A stretch of DNA of 8,800 nucleotides, from contig JAILCT010000076.1 of assembly GCA_024690425.1 (NCBI GenBank), positions 1 through 8,800 of the forward strand. The letters run 5' to 3'. The notes below the pieces were generated by a model. That model did no database searches. It worked only from the letters and a program-made list of their open reading frames with translations, and was not told the DNA's origin. This document shows, in pieces, positions 1 through 7,259 of the stretch. Both the position numbers and the translations under genes were made by a program. Within the stretch, counting starts at the first letter, position 1, and the number at the start of each line of letters is the position of its first letter. Source of the DNA: Lachnospiraceae bacterium (lineage in GTDB: Bacteria; Bacillota_A; Clostridia; Lachnospirales; Lachnospiraceae).

Positions 1-75
1 TTGTGGGAGTATGTTTACCTGCAGGGGAGAATAGGTGCAGACAATGTGAGACGTGACCAGGGGTGGATTGTATGA
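1..75 (+). CDS. Possible C-terminal end of an upstream gene (partial)
   Basis: Frame 1 is open from the first base of the window to a TGA at 73-75, giving 24 codons ending in ...RRDQGWIV. The other two forward frames contain stops in this stretch. The TGA overlaps the ATG of the next gene as ATGA, a common arrangement for co-translated genes and the main reason to take the frame seriously. Codon choice (ATA, AGA, GGG, CAG) fits the neighbours. The piece is too short for me to recognise a family, and a chance open frame of this length is quite possible. Confidence 0.4.
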   Translation: MWEYVYLQGRIGADNVRRDQGWIV

Positions 76-2255
76 CAAGAGCGGAGCAGCAGGAATACTA
101 CGATAAGGGATATACCAGGGACCAGGTTGAGGAGATCAAGCTGGGGCTTGAAGCCGGCCTTGACATCGAGCCGTACGAGGATAAGGATTATTTCGCATGG
201 CAGATGAGACAGATAAGATACGGGCTCATTGCGGGCCTTCACGTGGAGATATATGCAAGGAAGGACTTTGACTGGTTCCAGATGGAGGAGATCCGCCTGG
301 GCCTTGAAGATAAGCTGAATGTCAGGCTGTATGCTTATCCCAAGGTTCCCTTCGATACCATGCGCCAGCTGCGCCTGGCCCTTAAGGACGGAATAAACCT
401 GTCAAAATATCTGACCCTGTCAGCCGGTGTTCTCAAGCAGTTAAGGCTTGCGATAAATGCAGGCGTGGACATAGCTCCTTATATTGAGGACCGGTATGAT
501 GAGGAGCAGCTGGAGCAGATCCGCATATGCCTTGAGAAGAAGATAAACATAAAGCCTTATATAACCAATGAGTTAAGGGGCAGTTCCATAGAGCAGATCC
601 GCAAGGGCCTTGAGGCGGGACTGGATGTCAGGAAATATGCAGGCCTTGATTATGAATGGCGTCAGATGCGCGAGATAAGAAGGGGAATGAAGCACCAGGT
701 GAATGTCTCCCTGTATCTGAATCCCCTGTATGACTGGCAGCAGATGCGCGAGATAAGGATGGGACTTGAGGATGGCCTTGATGTGTCGAAGTACTCATCG
801 CTCATGTATCCGGCTACCGATATGTCTGTCAAGAGAGCCTACCTTGCAGCAGGTATCTTCGATGATCCGTTTCTGGGCCGGGAAGATCACAGGGCCATTG
901 CATTTAATAATTTTGAATTAAAAGTCACACCCGACCAGATGACTGCCTATTTCCAGCTTACGGGAAGAAGGACAGGGATAACGAGATCGGTAATAAGGAA
1001 TGCCCTCGATGACAGGGGCATAACCCACGGGATTGATGAAGAAATGATCAATAAGATACTTACGGACCAGGTGGGCAATCAGCCGGTCATAATAGCTCAG
1101 GGGCAAAAGAGCGAGCCGGGGCCGGATGGGTATTATGAGTATTTCTTCAAGACGGAGATAAACAGGCAGCCTAAGATCTTAGAGGACGGGAGCCTTGATT
1201 ATAAGGATATCGAGTGGTTCGAACAGGTCAAGCGGGGCCAGAAGCTTGCCGTATACCATCCTGCCGAGCAGGGTCCCGTAGGCTTCAATGTGTTCGGCAC
1301 GGAATTCCCCACAGTCAAGGGTAAGGAGCTTAATGTCCTTACGGGCAAGGGCTTTTATGTGGACAACGACAAGGTGACCTATATAGCCAATGTTGACGGG
1401 ATCGTGGAGCTTAACGACAATAAAATGGAGGTTTCCAACCTCATAACCTTAGGAGACGTTACCGCTTACATGGGAGACACCAGGTTTGACGGTAATGTTC
1501 ATGTGACAGGAACTGTCGGTAACGGCTGCACCATCGTGTGCAAGGAGGATCTTGTCATCGATGACTTTGTGGAGGGAGCTGTTCTCGAAGCAGGCGGAAG
1601 TGTCATCTTAAGGAAGGGTGTCAATGCCCAGGGCAAGGGCCATATCAAGGCCGGAGGGAATATTGAAGGAAGCTTCTTTGAGAATGCCAATGTAAGGGCG
1701 GGCGGCAACATTAAGGTCAGTTATGCACTCAAGTCCAATATCGAATCGGAGGGTTCGATAGAAGTATCGGGAAGGAAGGGATCCCTTGTGGGAGGTGTGA
1801 CCTTCGCCACACACAGTATCAAGGTTAATGAGGTCGGTAACGAGGCAGGTGTCAAGACCTTTGTCAAGGTGGGTATCAGCAACGAGATCATCAGGCGCCA
1901 GATCCTCATCACCAACCAGATCAAGAAGATAGATAAGGAACTGGAACAGCTCAGTGAGGGGTATGCGGAGCTTGAGTCCATGTATTCTCCCGAAATGAGA
2001 GAGAGCATAGATATGTTCAAGAAGATCGAGACCGCGCGAATGGAGAAACGCGAGGAGAAGAAGGTCCTTGAAGAAGAGTTGAAAGAGGTCGATGAGAAGA
2101 TAGAAGAAAGCAAGCAGGCGAAGGTTGAGATGCAGGGCGCCATCTATGAGGGTGTGGTCGTTGAGGTCAACGGCAAGAGATGGGTGGCAAACGGAAGGAA
2201 TGTCGGCCTTGCAATGATGGATGATGAGAGCGGTGTGAAGGTATTGAATATCTAG
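72..2255 (+). CDS. FapA (DUF342) family protein with N-terminal repeat array and C-terminal coiled coil
   Basis: This 727-residue cytosolic protein has three parts. Residues 14-245 hold nine degenerate repeats of 25-26 residues with the pattern QM-EIR-GLE-GLDV-Y. Residues about 280-590 are a FapA/DUF342 region. Its signs are the G-x-DGYYEY motif near 345-355, the stretch IEWFEQVKRGQKLA, the GPVGFNVFG motif, and then a run of short glycine-spaced beta strands (about 461-590, for example VRAGGNIKV) typical of the right-handed beta-helix in this family. Residues about 606-691 are a charged coiled coil rich in E and K. No signal peptide or membrane segment is visible. I chose ATG 72 over in-frame GTG 63 because AGGGGTGG (59-66) sits correctly for it. 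Vibrio FapA acts in polar flagellar assembly, but that role here is inference. The repeat array is an addition to the usual FapA architecture. The HD-GYP gene follows after 8 bases. Confidence 0.9.
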   Translation: MTRAEQQEYYDKGYTRDQVEEIKLGLEAGLDIEPYEDKDYFAWQMRQIRYGLIAGLHVEIYARKDFDWFQMEEIRLGLEDKLNVRLYAYPKVPFDTMRQLRLALKDGINLSKYLTLSAGVLKQLRLAINAGVDIAPYIEDRYDEEQLEQIRICLEKKINIKPYITNELRGSSIEQIRKGLEAGLDVRKYAGLDYEWRQMREIRRGMKHQVNVSLYLNPLYDWQQMREIRMGLEDGLDVSKYSSLMYPATDMSVKRAYLAAGIFDDPFLGREDHRAIAFNNFELKVTPDQMTAYFQLTGRRTGITRSVIRNALDDRGITHGIDEEMINKILTDQVGNQPVIIAQGQKSEPGPDGYYEYFFKTEINRQPKILEDGSLDYKDIEWFEQVKRGQKLAVYHPAEQGPVGFNVFGTEFPTVKGKELNVLTGKGFYVDNDKVTYIANVDGIVELNDNKMEVSNLITLGDVTAYMGDTRFDGNVHVTGTVGNGCTIVCKEDLVIDDFVEGAVLEAGGSVILRKGVNAQGKGHIKAGGNIEGSFFENANVRAGGNIKVSYALKSNIESEGSIEVSGRKGSLVGGVTFATHSIKVNEVGNEAGVKTFVKVGISNEIIRRQILITNQIKKIDKELEQLSEGYAELESMYSPEMRESIDMFKKIETARMEKREEKKVLEEELKEVDEKIEESKQAKVEMQGAIYEGVVVEVNGKRWVANGRNVGLAMMDDESGVKVLNI
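111..806 (+). repeat. Nine in-frame 26-residue (about 78-base) coding repeats
   Basis: Aligned by eye, units start at residues 14, 40, 66, 92, 117, 142, 168, 194 and 220 of the FapA-family protein. Seven are 26 residues and units 4 and 5 are 25. Each reads roughly aromatic-x-W-x-QM-x-EIR-x-GLE-x-GLDV-x-x-Y. Units 8 and 9 are the most alike (both have QMREIR). Units 4, 5 and 7 are the most diverged. A tenth, broken unit may begin at residue 246 (YPATDMSVKRAYLAAG). The array is recognisable mainly at protein level, so it is old rather than a recent DNA expansion. Each unit probably forms one amphipathic helix plus a turn, stacking into a solenoid, which is an inference. I recall similar repeats in other Firmicutes proteins of unknown function. 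Confidence 0.85.
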
Positions 2256-2263
2256 GAGGGAAC

Positions 2264-3349
2264 ATGGAGAAGATACTAATCGCGGACCACGAAGAAGTGA
2301 ACAGAAACCAGCTAAGGGAGATACTTCAGGATACCTATGATGTGGAAATGGCGGGTACGGTGGAGGAAGTTACCAACAAGCTTAACAGGATAGGAAGCGA
2401 GATCGCTACAGTTCTCTACAGGTTCTCCATGCACGGACTTGACGGGTACGGCTTTCTTAAGAAGCTTGACGATCATCAGCTGTTAAACAAGCTGCCGGTT
2501 CTCTTTATAAACGAACGTGAGGCGGCCCACCTTGAGCACTCTCCGACCAAGATGGGGGTGTATGACTTTGTCCATAAGCCCTTTGTTGCGGAAATAGTAC
2601 GACGCAGGGTCAGTAACCTGACCGACCTGTTCATATATAAAAGGGGACTGGAACAGAAGGTTGAATCCCAGATGGTCACCATGAACAAGCAGTTCAAGCT
2701 CCTGAAGGTACAGAAAGAAGAGCTTGCGAAGAGCAAGCAGAATGTTGTGGACATTCTGGCGACGGTCACAGAAGGGAGGAGCTTAGAATCCGGCGACCAT
2801 ATAGGCAGGATCAAGGGTTATACGGAGATAATCACGCGGCGCATGATGAAGGATTATCCGGAACTGGGGATAACAGAGCCCATCGCGGAGGTGATCGTAT
2901 CGGCCAGTGCCCTGCATGACATAGGTAAGATAGCGATCCCGGATTCCATACTCAATAAGCCGGGGAAGCTTACAAATGATGAATTCGAGTTCGTTAAGAG
3001 TCACACCATAAGGGGCGGTGATATAGTTAATTCCATAACGGGTATCTGGGATGAGGATTATGCAAGGATATGCTATGAGATATGCCGTTATCATCATGAG
3101 AGGTATGACGGACGAGGGTATCCCGATCACCTTAAAGGGGATGACATTCCGATCTCAGCCCAATGTGAGTCGATCGCGGATGTTTACGATGCCCTGGTCA
3201 CCGAATCGGTTTACAGGGCGGCATACAGTAAGGAGGAAGCCTTCAACATGATCGTAAGAGGTGAGTCGGGTGTGTTCTCGCCTAAGCTTCTGGAATCATT
3301 CAGGAAGTCAAGAGAGGAATTTGAGGCTTTCCTGGACGAACATAAGTAA
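2264..3349 (+). CDS. HD-GYP cyclic di-GMP phosphodiesterase with degenerate receiver domain
   Basis: The 361-residue protein has an N-terminal receiver-like domain (1-125), a coiled-coil linker (about 128-165) and an HD-GYP domain (about 170-345). HD-GYP enzymes hydrolyse cyclic di-GMP at a bi- or trinuclear metal centre. The needed motifs look intact: H179 in GDHIGR, H218-D219 in HDIGK, the KSHT motif, HHE at 277-279 followed by D282-G-R-GYP (285-287), and IADVYDAL. The receiver is abnormal. Aligning MHGLDGY with the usual MPGMDGY puts Arg53 where the phosphorylated Asp belongs, Asn replaces the usual Thr/Ser (LFIN), and only the Lys of DFVHKPF remains. It is therefore probably a pseudo-receiver controlled by contact or a ligand. 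The start is secure: AGGAGGG (2254-2260) sits 3 bases before the ATG and overlaps the preceding TAG. The protein is cytosolic. Confidence 0.93.
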   Translation: MEKILIADHEEVNRNQLREILQDTYDVEMAGTVEEVTNKLNRIGSEIATVLYRFSMHGLDGYGFLKKLDDHQLLNKLPVLFINEREAAHLEHSPTKMGVYDFVHKPFVAEIVRRRVSNLTDLFIYKRGLEQKVESQMVTMNKQFKLLKVQKEELAKSKQNVVDILATVTEGRSLESGDHIGRIKGYTEIITRRMMKDYPELGITEPIAEVIVSASALHDIGKIAIPDSILNKPGKLTNDEFEFVKSHTIRGGDIVNSITGIWDEDYARICYEICRYHHERYDGRGYPDHLKGDDIPISAQCESIADVYDALVTESVYRAAYSKEEAFNMIVRGESGVFSPKLLESFRKSREEFEAFLDEHK

Positions 3350-3388
3350 TTATGTAACTATCCGAAACAGCGAAAAAGCGAAGCATTT

Positions 3389-3421
3389 TGAGCCTGTTTT
3401 AAATAATTACAGTAATATAAT
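3389..3421 (+). promoter_or_regulatory. Candidate promoter in the only gap of the + strand gene run
   Basis: The 92-base gap between the HD-GYP gene and the receiver gene is clearly AT-rich compared with the flanking genes. It holds an exact TATAAT at 3416-3421, 20 bases before the next ATG, so a start near 3428 would give a short leader. No good -35 box lies at 16-18 bases; CTGTTT (3394-3399) at 16 matches poorly, and TTGAGC (3388-3393) is 22 bases away. The promoter may be weak or activator-dependent. The Shine-Dalgarno before 3442 is also weak (GCGGGAAA). Confidence 0.4.
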
Positions 3422-3441
3422 AAGCAGCAGCGGGAAAACAT

Positions 3442-3984
3442 ATGTCAAACGGAATTGAAAAATTTATAAAATTCGGCAACGAAGATGATGTCAGGGAGAT
3501 ACTTGAGAAGCGCAACGACAAAAAGATCCCTCACCCCAATGAGGTCTTTTCGACAGATGACGGATTGGAGACGCCTGTTATAAAGCCGGTAAGGAGTGAG
3601 AACGGGAAGCCGACGGTCGTCGTTATAGATGATGATTATGCGGCGCTTGACATCATGAAGATATATTTATCAAGGGATTATGAGTGCGCTGTATTCTCGG
3701 ATCCCAGGGAAGCCATCTTTTATATGAACACACATCTTCCGGATATCATATTCCTTGACTGCTATATGACTATGATGGATACGAAGAAGATAATATCCAT
3801 AGTACGGTCATATAAGGAGATGGAGAAGGTACCTATCTACTTCATGGTATATGAAGAGGAGAGATATGTGTTCGAACATAAGAAGGATACCGGAGCGGCA
3901 GGGATTATAACAAGGCCTGTCGCAAGGGGGGACCTGCAGGAGATCCTTGATAAGGAGAAGCTGCGGGAATATCTTGAAAAGTAA
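3442..3984 (+). CDS. Receiver-only response regulator with N-terminal extension
   Basis: The 180-residue protein has a charged extension of about 55 residues followed by one receiver domain (about 58-175) and no output domain. The acidic pocket is present (IDDD at 62-65) and the phospho-acceptor Asp106 lies in FLDCYM, so phosphorylation is plausible. Two other conserved sites deviate: the switch Thr/Ser position is Val136 (FMVYEE), and the invariant Lys is replaced by Arg158 in ITRPVARGDL. Such changes usually weaken or alter phosphorylation-driven switching. The extension has a helical stretch (DDVREILEKR) but no family I recognise. Single-domain receivers typically act by binding partners, and the preceding HD-GYP protein with its dead receiver is an obvious candidate partner (inference). 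The ABC ATPase gene follows after 11 bases. Confidence 0.85.
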   Translation: MSNGIEKFIKFGNEDDVREILEKRNDKKIPHPNEVFSTDDGLETPVIKPVRSENGKPTVVVIDDDYAALDIMKIYLSRDYECAVFSDPREAIFYMNTHLPDIIFLDCYMTMMDTKKIISIVRSYKEMEKVPIYFMVYEEERYVFEHKKDTGAAGIITRPVARGDLQEILDKEKLREYLEK

Positions 3985-3995
3985 TGAAGGGATAA

Positions 3996-4709
3996 ATGGA
4001 GACAGATATGAGCAAGCTGGTGGAATTACGTAATCTTACCAAAAACTACGGCACGAAAAAACCGGCCGTTGATAACCTAAACCTTACTATCGAATCCGGA
4101 CATATCATAGGATTGCTGGGTCCGAACGGATCGGGCAAGACGACTGTGATCAAGATGATAAACGGACTTCTTCAGCCCACGAAGGGCGAAATACTGATAG
4201 ATGGCAGCAGTCCCGGTCCATATACAAAGTCGATCATTTCCTATCTCCCAGAGAGGACTTACCTTGAAGCGCAGAATACGGTAGCTGATATGATAGACTT
4301 TTTCACTGATTTTTATGAGGATTTCATACCCGAGCGTGCAATAGAGATGATACGGACTCTGGGGATAGATGAGACGGCAAGGCTCAAGACACTCAGCAAG
4401 GGTACCAAGGAGAAGGTCCAGCTTATCCTTGTGATGAGCAGGAACGCGAAGCTGTATATACTTGATGAACCTATCGCGGGAGTGGATCCGGCCGCCAGGG
4501 ACTATATAATCCGTACTATCATAAACAACTATAACAGGAATGCTTCCGTTATCATATGCACCCACCTTATATCGGATATCGAGGATATCCTTGATGAAGT
4601 GATCTTCCTTATGAAGGGTCACCTGGTACTTCGCGGGACCAAGCAGGAGATCATGGATAAGTACGGTGTGTCTGTTGATAAGCATTTCAGGGAGGTGTTC
4701 AAATGCTAG
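3996..4709 (+). CDS. ABC transporter ATP-binding protein, YtrB/BcrA-like exporter type
   Basis: This 237-residue nucleotide-binding subunit would power the permease encoded next. Walker A is GPNGSGKT (42-49), the signature is LSKGT (133-137) rather than LSGGQ, Walker B is LYILDEP (153-159) with catalytic E158, the D-loop is AGVDP, and the switch His190 is in CTHL. The Q-loop position reads SYLPER, with Glu in place of Gln. To my memory this variant, together with LSKGT-KEK, is typical of the YtrB-like branch in Firmicutes. The start is ambiguous. ATG 3996 has GAAGGG four bases upstream, and the in-frame ATG 4008 has GGAG (3998-4001) at a better distance and would give the more family-like N-terminus MSKLVEL. 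The stop overlaps the permease start. No GntR-type regulator, often seen with such transporters, is adjacent. The substrate is unknown. Confidence 0.93.
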   Translation: METDMSKLVELRNLTKNYGTKKPAVDNLNLTIESGHIIGLLGPNGSGKTTVIKMINGLLQPTKGEILIDGSSPGPYTKSIISYLPERTYLEAQNTVADMIDFFTDFYEDFIPERAIEMIRTLGIDETARLKTLSKGTKEKVQLILVMSRNAKLYILDEPIAGVDPAARDYIIRTIINNYNRNASVIICTHLISDIEDILDEVIFLMKGHLVLRGTKQEIMDKYGVSVDKHFREVFKC

Positions 4710-5566
4710 GCAAGCTTTTTTATCATGAATGGAAGGATACATGGAAGCTGATGACCATCCTTAACGGGGCGGTCATCGCTCTGTCAGTGCTTGGAATGAT
4801 CTTTGCCGCAACGGGCAACATCGCCGATGTTTTTAAAAGAAATGATGCGGGCTCGGTGTGGATGTTCATCATGTATATCAGCTTTGTAATGGTCTATGTG
4901 CTGGGGATAATCACCCTGTCGCTCGGAACAACACTGTATTTCTATGTGAGGTTTTACAGGAACCTCTACACCGACCAGGGCTATCTTATGCACACTCTGC
5001 CCGTGACTGCGCATGAACTCATCCTGTCAAAGGCACTTGTTGCCTTTATCTGGAAGGCGATAAGCACACTCGTCGTGGGCCTTGGGATCCTTTCCATAAT
5101 TCTTTCCTTTGCGAGTACGACGGGTAATATCTTTAACGAAATAATGCCGTATGGCCGTGATATCTTCGATGAGTATGTCGACCAGGTTTATGACGGAAAT
5201 GCCGGCCTGTTTTTCCTGTATATCATAGTGATGCTCCTTGCAGGAATAGGCGGATTGATCTATTCGACATTTATGGGGTACGCGGCTATTTCCCTGGGGC
5301 AGCAGGCTAAGAAAAACAAGGTGCTTGCTTCTGTCGGGATCTTCTTTGGAATAAACATAGCAGTCAGCATGGCAACCAACATGATAAACCAGTTCGTTAT
5401 GCTTTTTGTGGTAAGGTTTGATGCGGATAATGCATTCAGGCCCGGCAGGTTTGGGGCGGCATCGATAGGCATTAGCTTCCTTATGGCGCTTATCGTATAT
5501 GCTCTGTCGGCACTGTTTTATATGATAAGCTACCGGATAATGGGGAAGGGACTGAACCTTGATTAG
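4703..5566 (+). CDS. ABC exporter permease, six membrane segments
   Basis: The 287-residue integral membrane protein has six hydrophobic segments at about 18-36, 53-82, 109-136, 168-196, 207-236 and 252-276. The segment between helices 2 and 3 contains GYLMHTLPVTAHELILSK, which matches the LPV-x-ELxxSK coupling-helix region common in ABC-2 type exporter permeases of Firmicutes. No large extracellular domain is present. A moderate loop of about 30 residues (138-167) lies between helices 3 and 4. The ATG overlaps the ATPase stop (ATGCTAG, 4703-4709), so the two subunits are probably made together and form one transporter, likely with two copies of each. Export of an antibiotic, peptide or lipid-like compound is typical of relatives, but nothing here identifies the substrate. 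Confidence 0.88.
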   Translation: MLGKLFYHEWKDTWKLMTILNGAVIALSVLGMIFAATGNIADVFKRNDAGSVWMFIMYISFVMVYVLGIITLSLGTTLYFYVRFYRNLYTDQGYLMHTLPVTAHELILSKALVAFIWKAISTLVVGLGILSIILSFASTTGNIFNEIMPYGRDIFDEYVDQVYDGNAGLFFLYIIVMLLAGIGGLIYSTFMGYAAISLGQQAKKNKVLASVGIFFGINIAVSMATNMINQFVMLFVVRFDADNAFRPGRFGAASIGISFLMALIVYALSALFYMISYRIMGKGLNLD

Positions 5567-5583
5567 AAGGTGAGAAGGAACGT

Positions 5584-6693
5584 ATGAGTGATAAGATACT
5601 GGTGACCAGGTCATCCATGCCGGAGCTGGATGAATATATAGATGAGATAAAGTCGATGTGGGACACCCGCTGGCTTACGAATATGGGTCCCAAGCATGAG
5701 GAACTTAAGAGAGCACTTTCGGATTATCTTAAGGTAGATAATATCGAACTTCTTGTAAACGGACATCTGGCACTTGAGATGACAATACAGGCTATGGGGC
5801 TTAAGGGCAGTGTTATTACCACGCCATTTACTTTTGTGTCAACAACACATGCGATCGTAAGGAGCGGGCTTGAGCCTATCTTCTGCGATATCGATCCTGA
5901 TGATTATACCATGGATCCGGGCAGGCTTGAGGGCCTTCTTCGCAGTGACACAAGCGCTATCATGCCTGTTCATGTATATGGCAATGTATGCAATATCGAA
6001 GCGATAGATGATTTTGCAAGAAAGCATGGACTTAAGGTAATCTATGATGCGGCGCACACCTTCGGAGAGTCATACAGGGGCAGGGGAATAGGAAGCTATG
6101 GAGATGCATCATGTTTCTCCTTCCATGCGACCAAGGTTTTCCACACGATCGAAGGCGGATGCGTGTGCTTTAAGGAAAAATCACTCGGGCAGAAGCTGTA
6201 TGCCGTAAAGGATTTCGGCTTTACCGATCCGGAGGATGCGGGTGTTATCGGTGGAAATGCCAAGCTTAATGAGTTCTGTGCCGCCATGGGATTGTGCAAC
6301 TTAAGGCACATAGATGATAACATAGCAAGACGTAAGGCGGTTTATGAAAGATATAATGAGCAGCTGTCGGATTTAAGGGGGATTAAGCTCAACAGCATAA
6401 AGAAGGATGTTGTTTCCAACTACGCCTACTATCCTGTCGTATTCGATCCAGAGACATTCGGCTCTGACAGGGACCGCGTGTATGATGAGCTTGAAAGAAA
6501 CGGGATAATGGCCAGGAGGTACTTCTACCCTGCGACCAACGCGATGGAATGCTACAGGGGGAGGTTTGATCCTAAACTTACACCGGTTGCCCTGCGTATA
6601 AGCAGGCAGGTGCTCACCCTGCCTATATATCCGGAACTTGAGATGGAGACCGTTGACAGGATATGCGCTGTGATAAGGGGGCTGAAAGCATGA
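5584..6693 (+). CDS. DegT/DnrJ/EryC1/StrS family sugar aminotransferase
   Basis: This 369-residue pyridoxal-phosphate enzyme would transfer an amino group to a nucleotide-linked keto-sugar. The length is normal for the family. The cofactor lysine is K184 in FSFHATKVFHTIEGG, followed by the characteristic EGG. The cofactor-ring Asp is D155 in IYDAAHTFGESY. TTPFTFVSTTHAI and PVHVYGN are further family motifs. The FHATK-x-F-x-TIEGG form resembles 4-keto-6-deoxysugar aminotransferases of the VioA/FdtB type; this subtype call is from memory and tentative. The Shine-Dalgarno AGAAGGAA precedes ATG 5584. The nucleotide-sugar dehydratases, transferases and flippases that usually accompany such a gene are absent from the window, so the product (surface glycan, flagellin glycan or small molecule) cannot be told. 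The stop overlaps the next start as ATGA. Confidence 0.9.
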   Translation: MSDKILVTRSSMPELDEYIDEIKSMWDTRWLTNMGPKHEELKRALSDYLKVDNIELLVNGHLALEMTIQAMGLKGSVITTPFTFVSTTHAIVRSGLEPIFCDIDPDDYTMDPGRLEGLLRSDTSAIMPVHVYGNVCNIEAIDDFARKHGLKVIYDAAHTFGESYRGRGIGSYGDASCFSFHATKVFHTIEGGCVCFKEKSLGQKLYAVKDFGFTDPEDAGVIGGNAKLNEFCAAMGLCNLRHIDDNIARRKAVYERYNEQLSDLRGIKLNSIKKDVVSNYAYYPVVFDPETFGSDRDRVYDELERNGIMARRYFYPATNAMECYRGRFDPKLTPVALRISRQVLTLPIYPELEMETVDRICAVIRGLKA

Positions 6694-7259
6694 AGGCCAT
6701 TGAGCATTTCAGGACTATCGGTGAACACAGGAGGCTTGTAAGGAAGGGATGTTTTGCCGTAGGCTTATATTATCAGGGCCTGACCCATGACCTTTCCAAG
6801 TATTCACCGGCCGAATTTCTTGTAGGCGCTAAGTACTATCAGGGATTCAGAAGTCCAAATAATGCAGAGAGGGAAGCCACGGGATATTCCAGCGCCTGGC
6901 TGCATCATAAGGGACGCAACAGGCATCATTACGAATACTGGCTTGATTATTCATCTGAGAACGGCAAGGGGCTGATCGCTGCGAGAATGCCTGATAAATA
7001 CATCGTAGAGATGTTCATGGACAGGATCGCTGCTTCCAAGACATATAACAAGGGCAGGTACACGGATGACCTGCCGCTTAAATACTATCTTAAAGGGAAT
7101 CCCGAAGAATTCATTGAAGAGCATACGAGGAAGACGCTTGAATTCCTGCTGCGCATGCTTGCAGAAAAAGGCGAAGAAGCCTGTTTTGAATACATAAGGA
7201 CAAGGATATTAAACAAACGCATCGGTACTAAGATAGCTCAGCTTCTCGCTCACAGATAA
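6690..7259 (+). CDS. DUF5662 family protein
   Basis: This is a 189-residue soluble protein with no signal peptide or membrane segment. I recognise it as DUF5662-like from LTHDLSKYSPAEF (31-43) and the WLHHKGRNRHHYEYW block. The spaced residues H13, H33-D34 and the HH...HH cluster resemble a metal-binding HD-like helical fold, suggesting a hydrolase, but no reaction is established. The name is from memory. I chose ATG 6690 because AAGGGGGC (6675-6682) sits 8 bases before it and the ATGA overlap with the aminotransferase stop implies coupled translation. An in-frame ATG at 6663 would extend it backwards into the aminotransferase gene and lacks a ribosome site. It is the last gene of the + strand run, 26 bases from the stop of the convergent gene. 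Confidence 0.78.
   Translation: MKAIEHFRTIGEHRRLVRKGCFAVGLYYQGLTHDLSKYSPAEFLVGAKYYQGFRSPNNAEREATGYSSAWLHHKGRNRHHYEYWLDYSSENGKGLIAARMPDKYIVEMFMDRIAASKTYNKGRYTDDLPLKYYLKGNPEEFIEEHTRKTLEFLLRMLAEKGEEACFEYIRTRILNKRIGTKIAQLLAHR

Noticed and set aside
3365..3399. Inverted repeat AAACAG...CTGTTT followed by TTTTAAAT in the gap, as a terminator
   Set aside because: The stem has only 6 pairs, is AT-rich and has a 23-base loop, so it is too weak for a rho-independent terminator.
3261..3458. + strand open frame (65 codons) running out of the HD-GYP gene through the gap
   Set aside because: It overlaps two supported genes in another frame, has no ribosome site, and its sequence looks random.
4077..4742. 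Long - strand open frame (221 codons) antisense to the ABC ATPase gene
   Set aside because: It lies opposite a gene with complete ABC motifs, has no family motifs, is rich in H/Y/I typical of a mirrored frame, and has no ribosome site.
5027..5614. Long - strand open frame (195 codons) antisense to the permease gene
   Set aside because: Its composition (many C, H, K, Y) is that of a shadow frame, it shows no motif, and the + strand frame is a clear membrane protein overlapping the ATPase stop.
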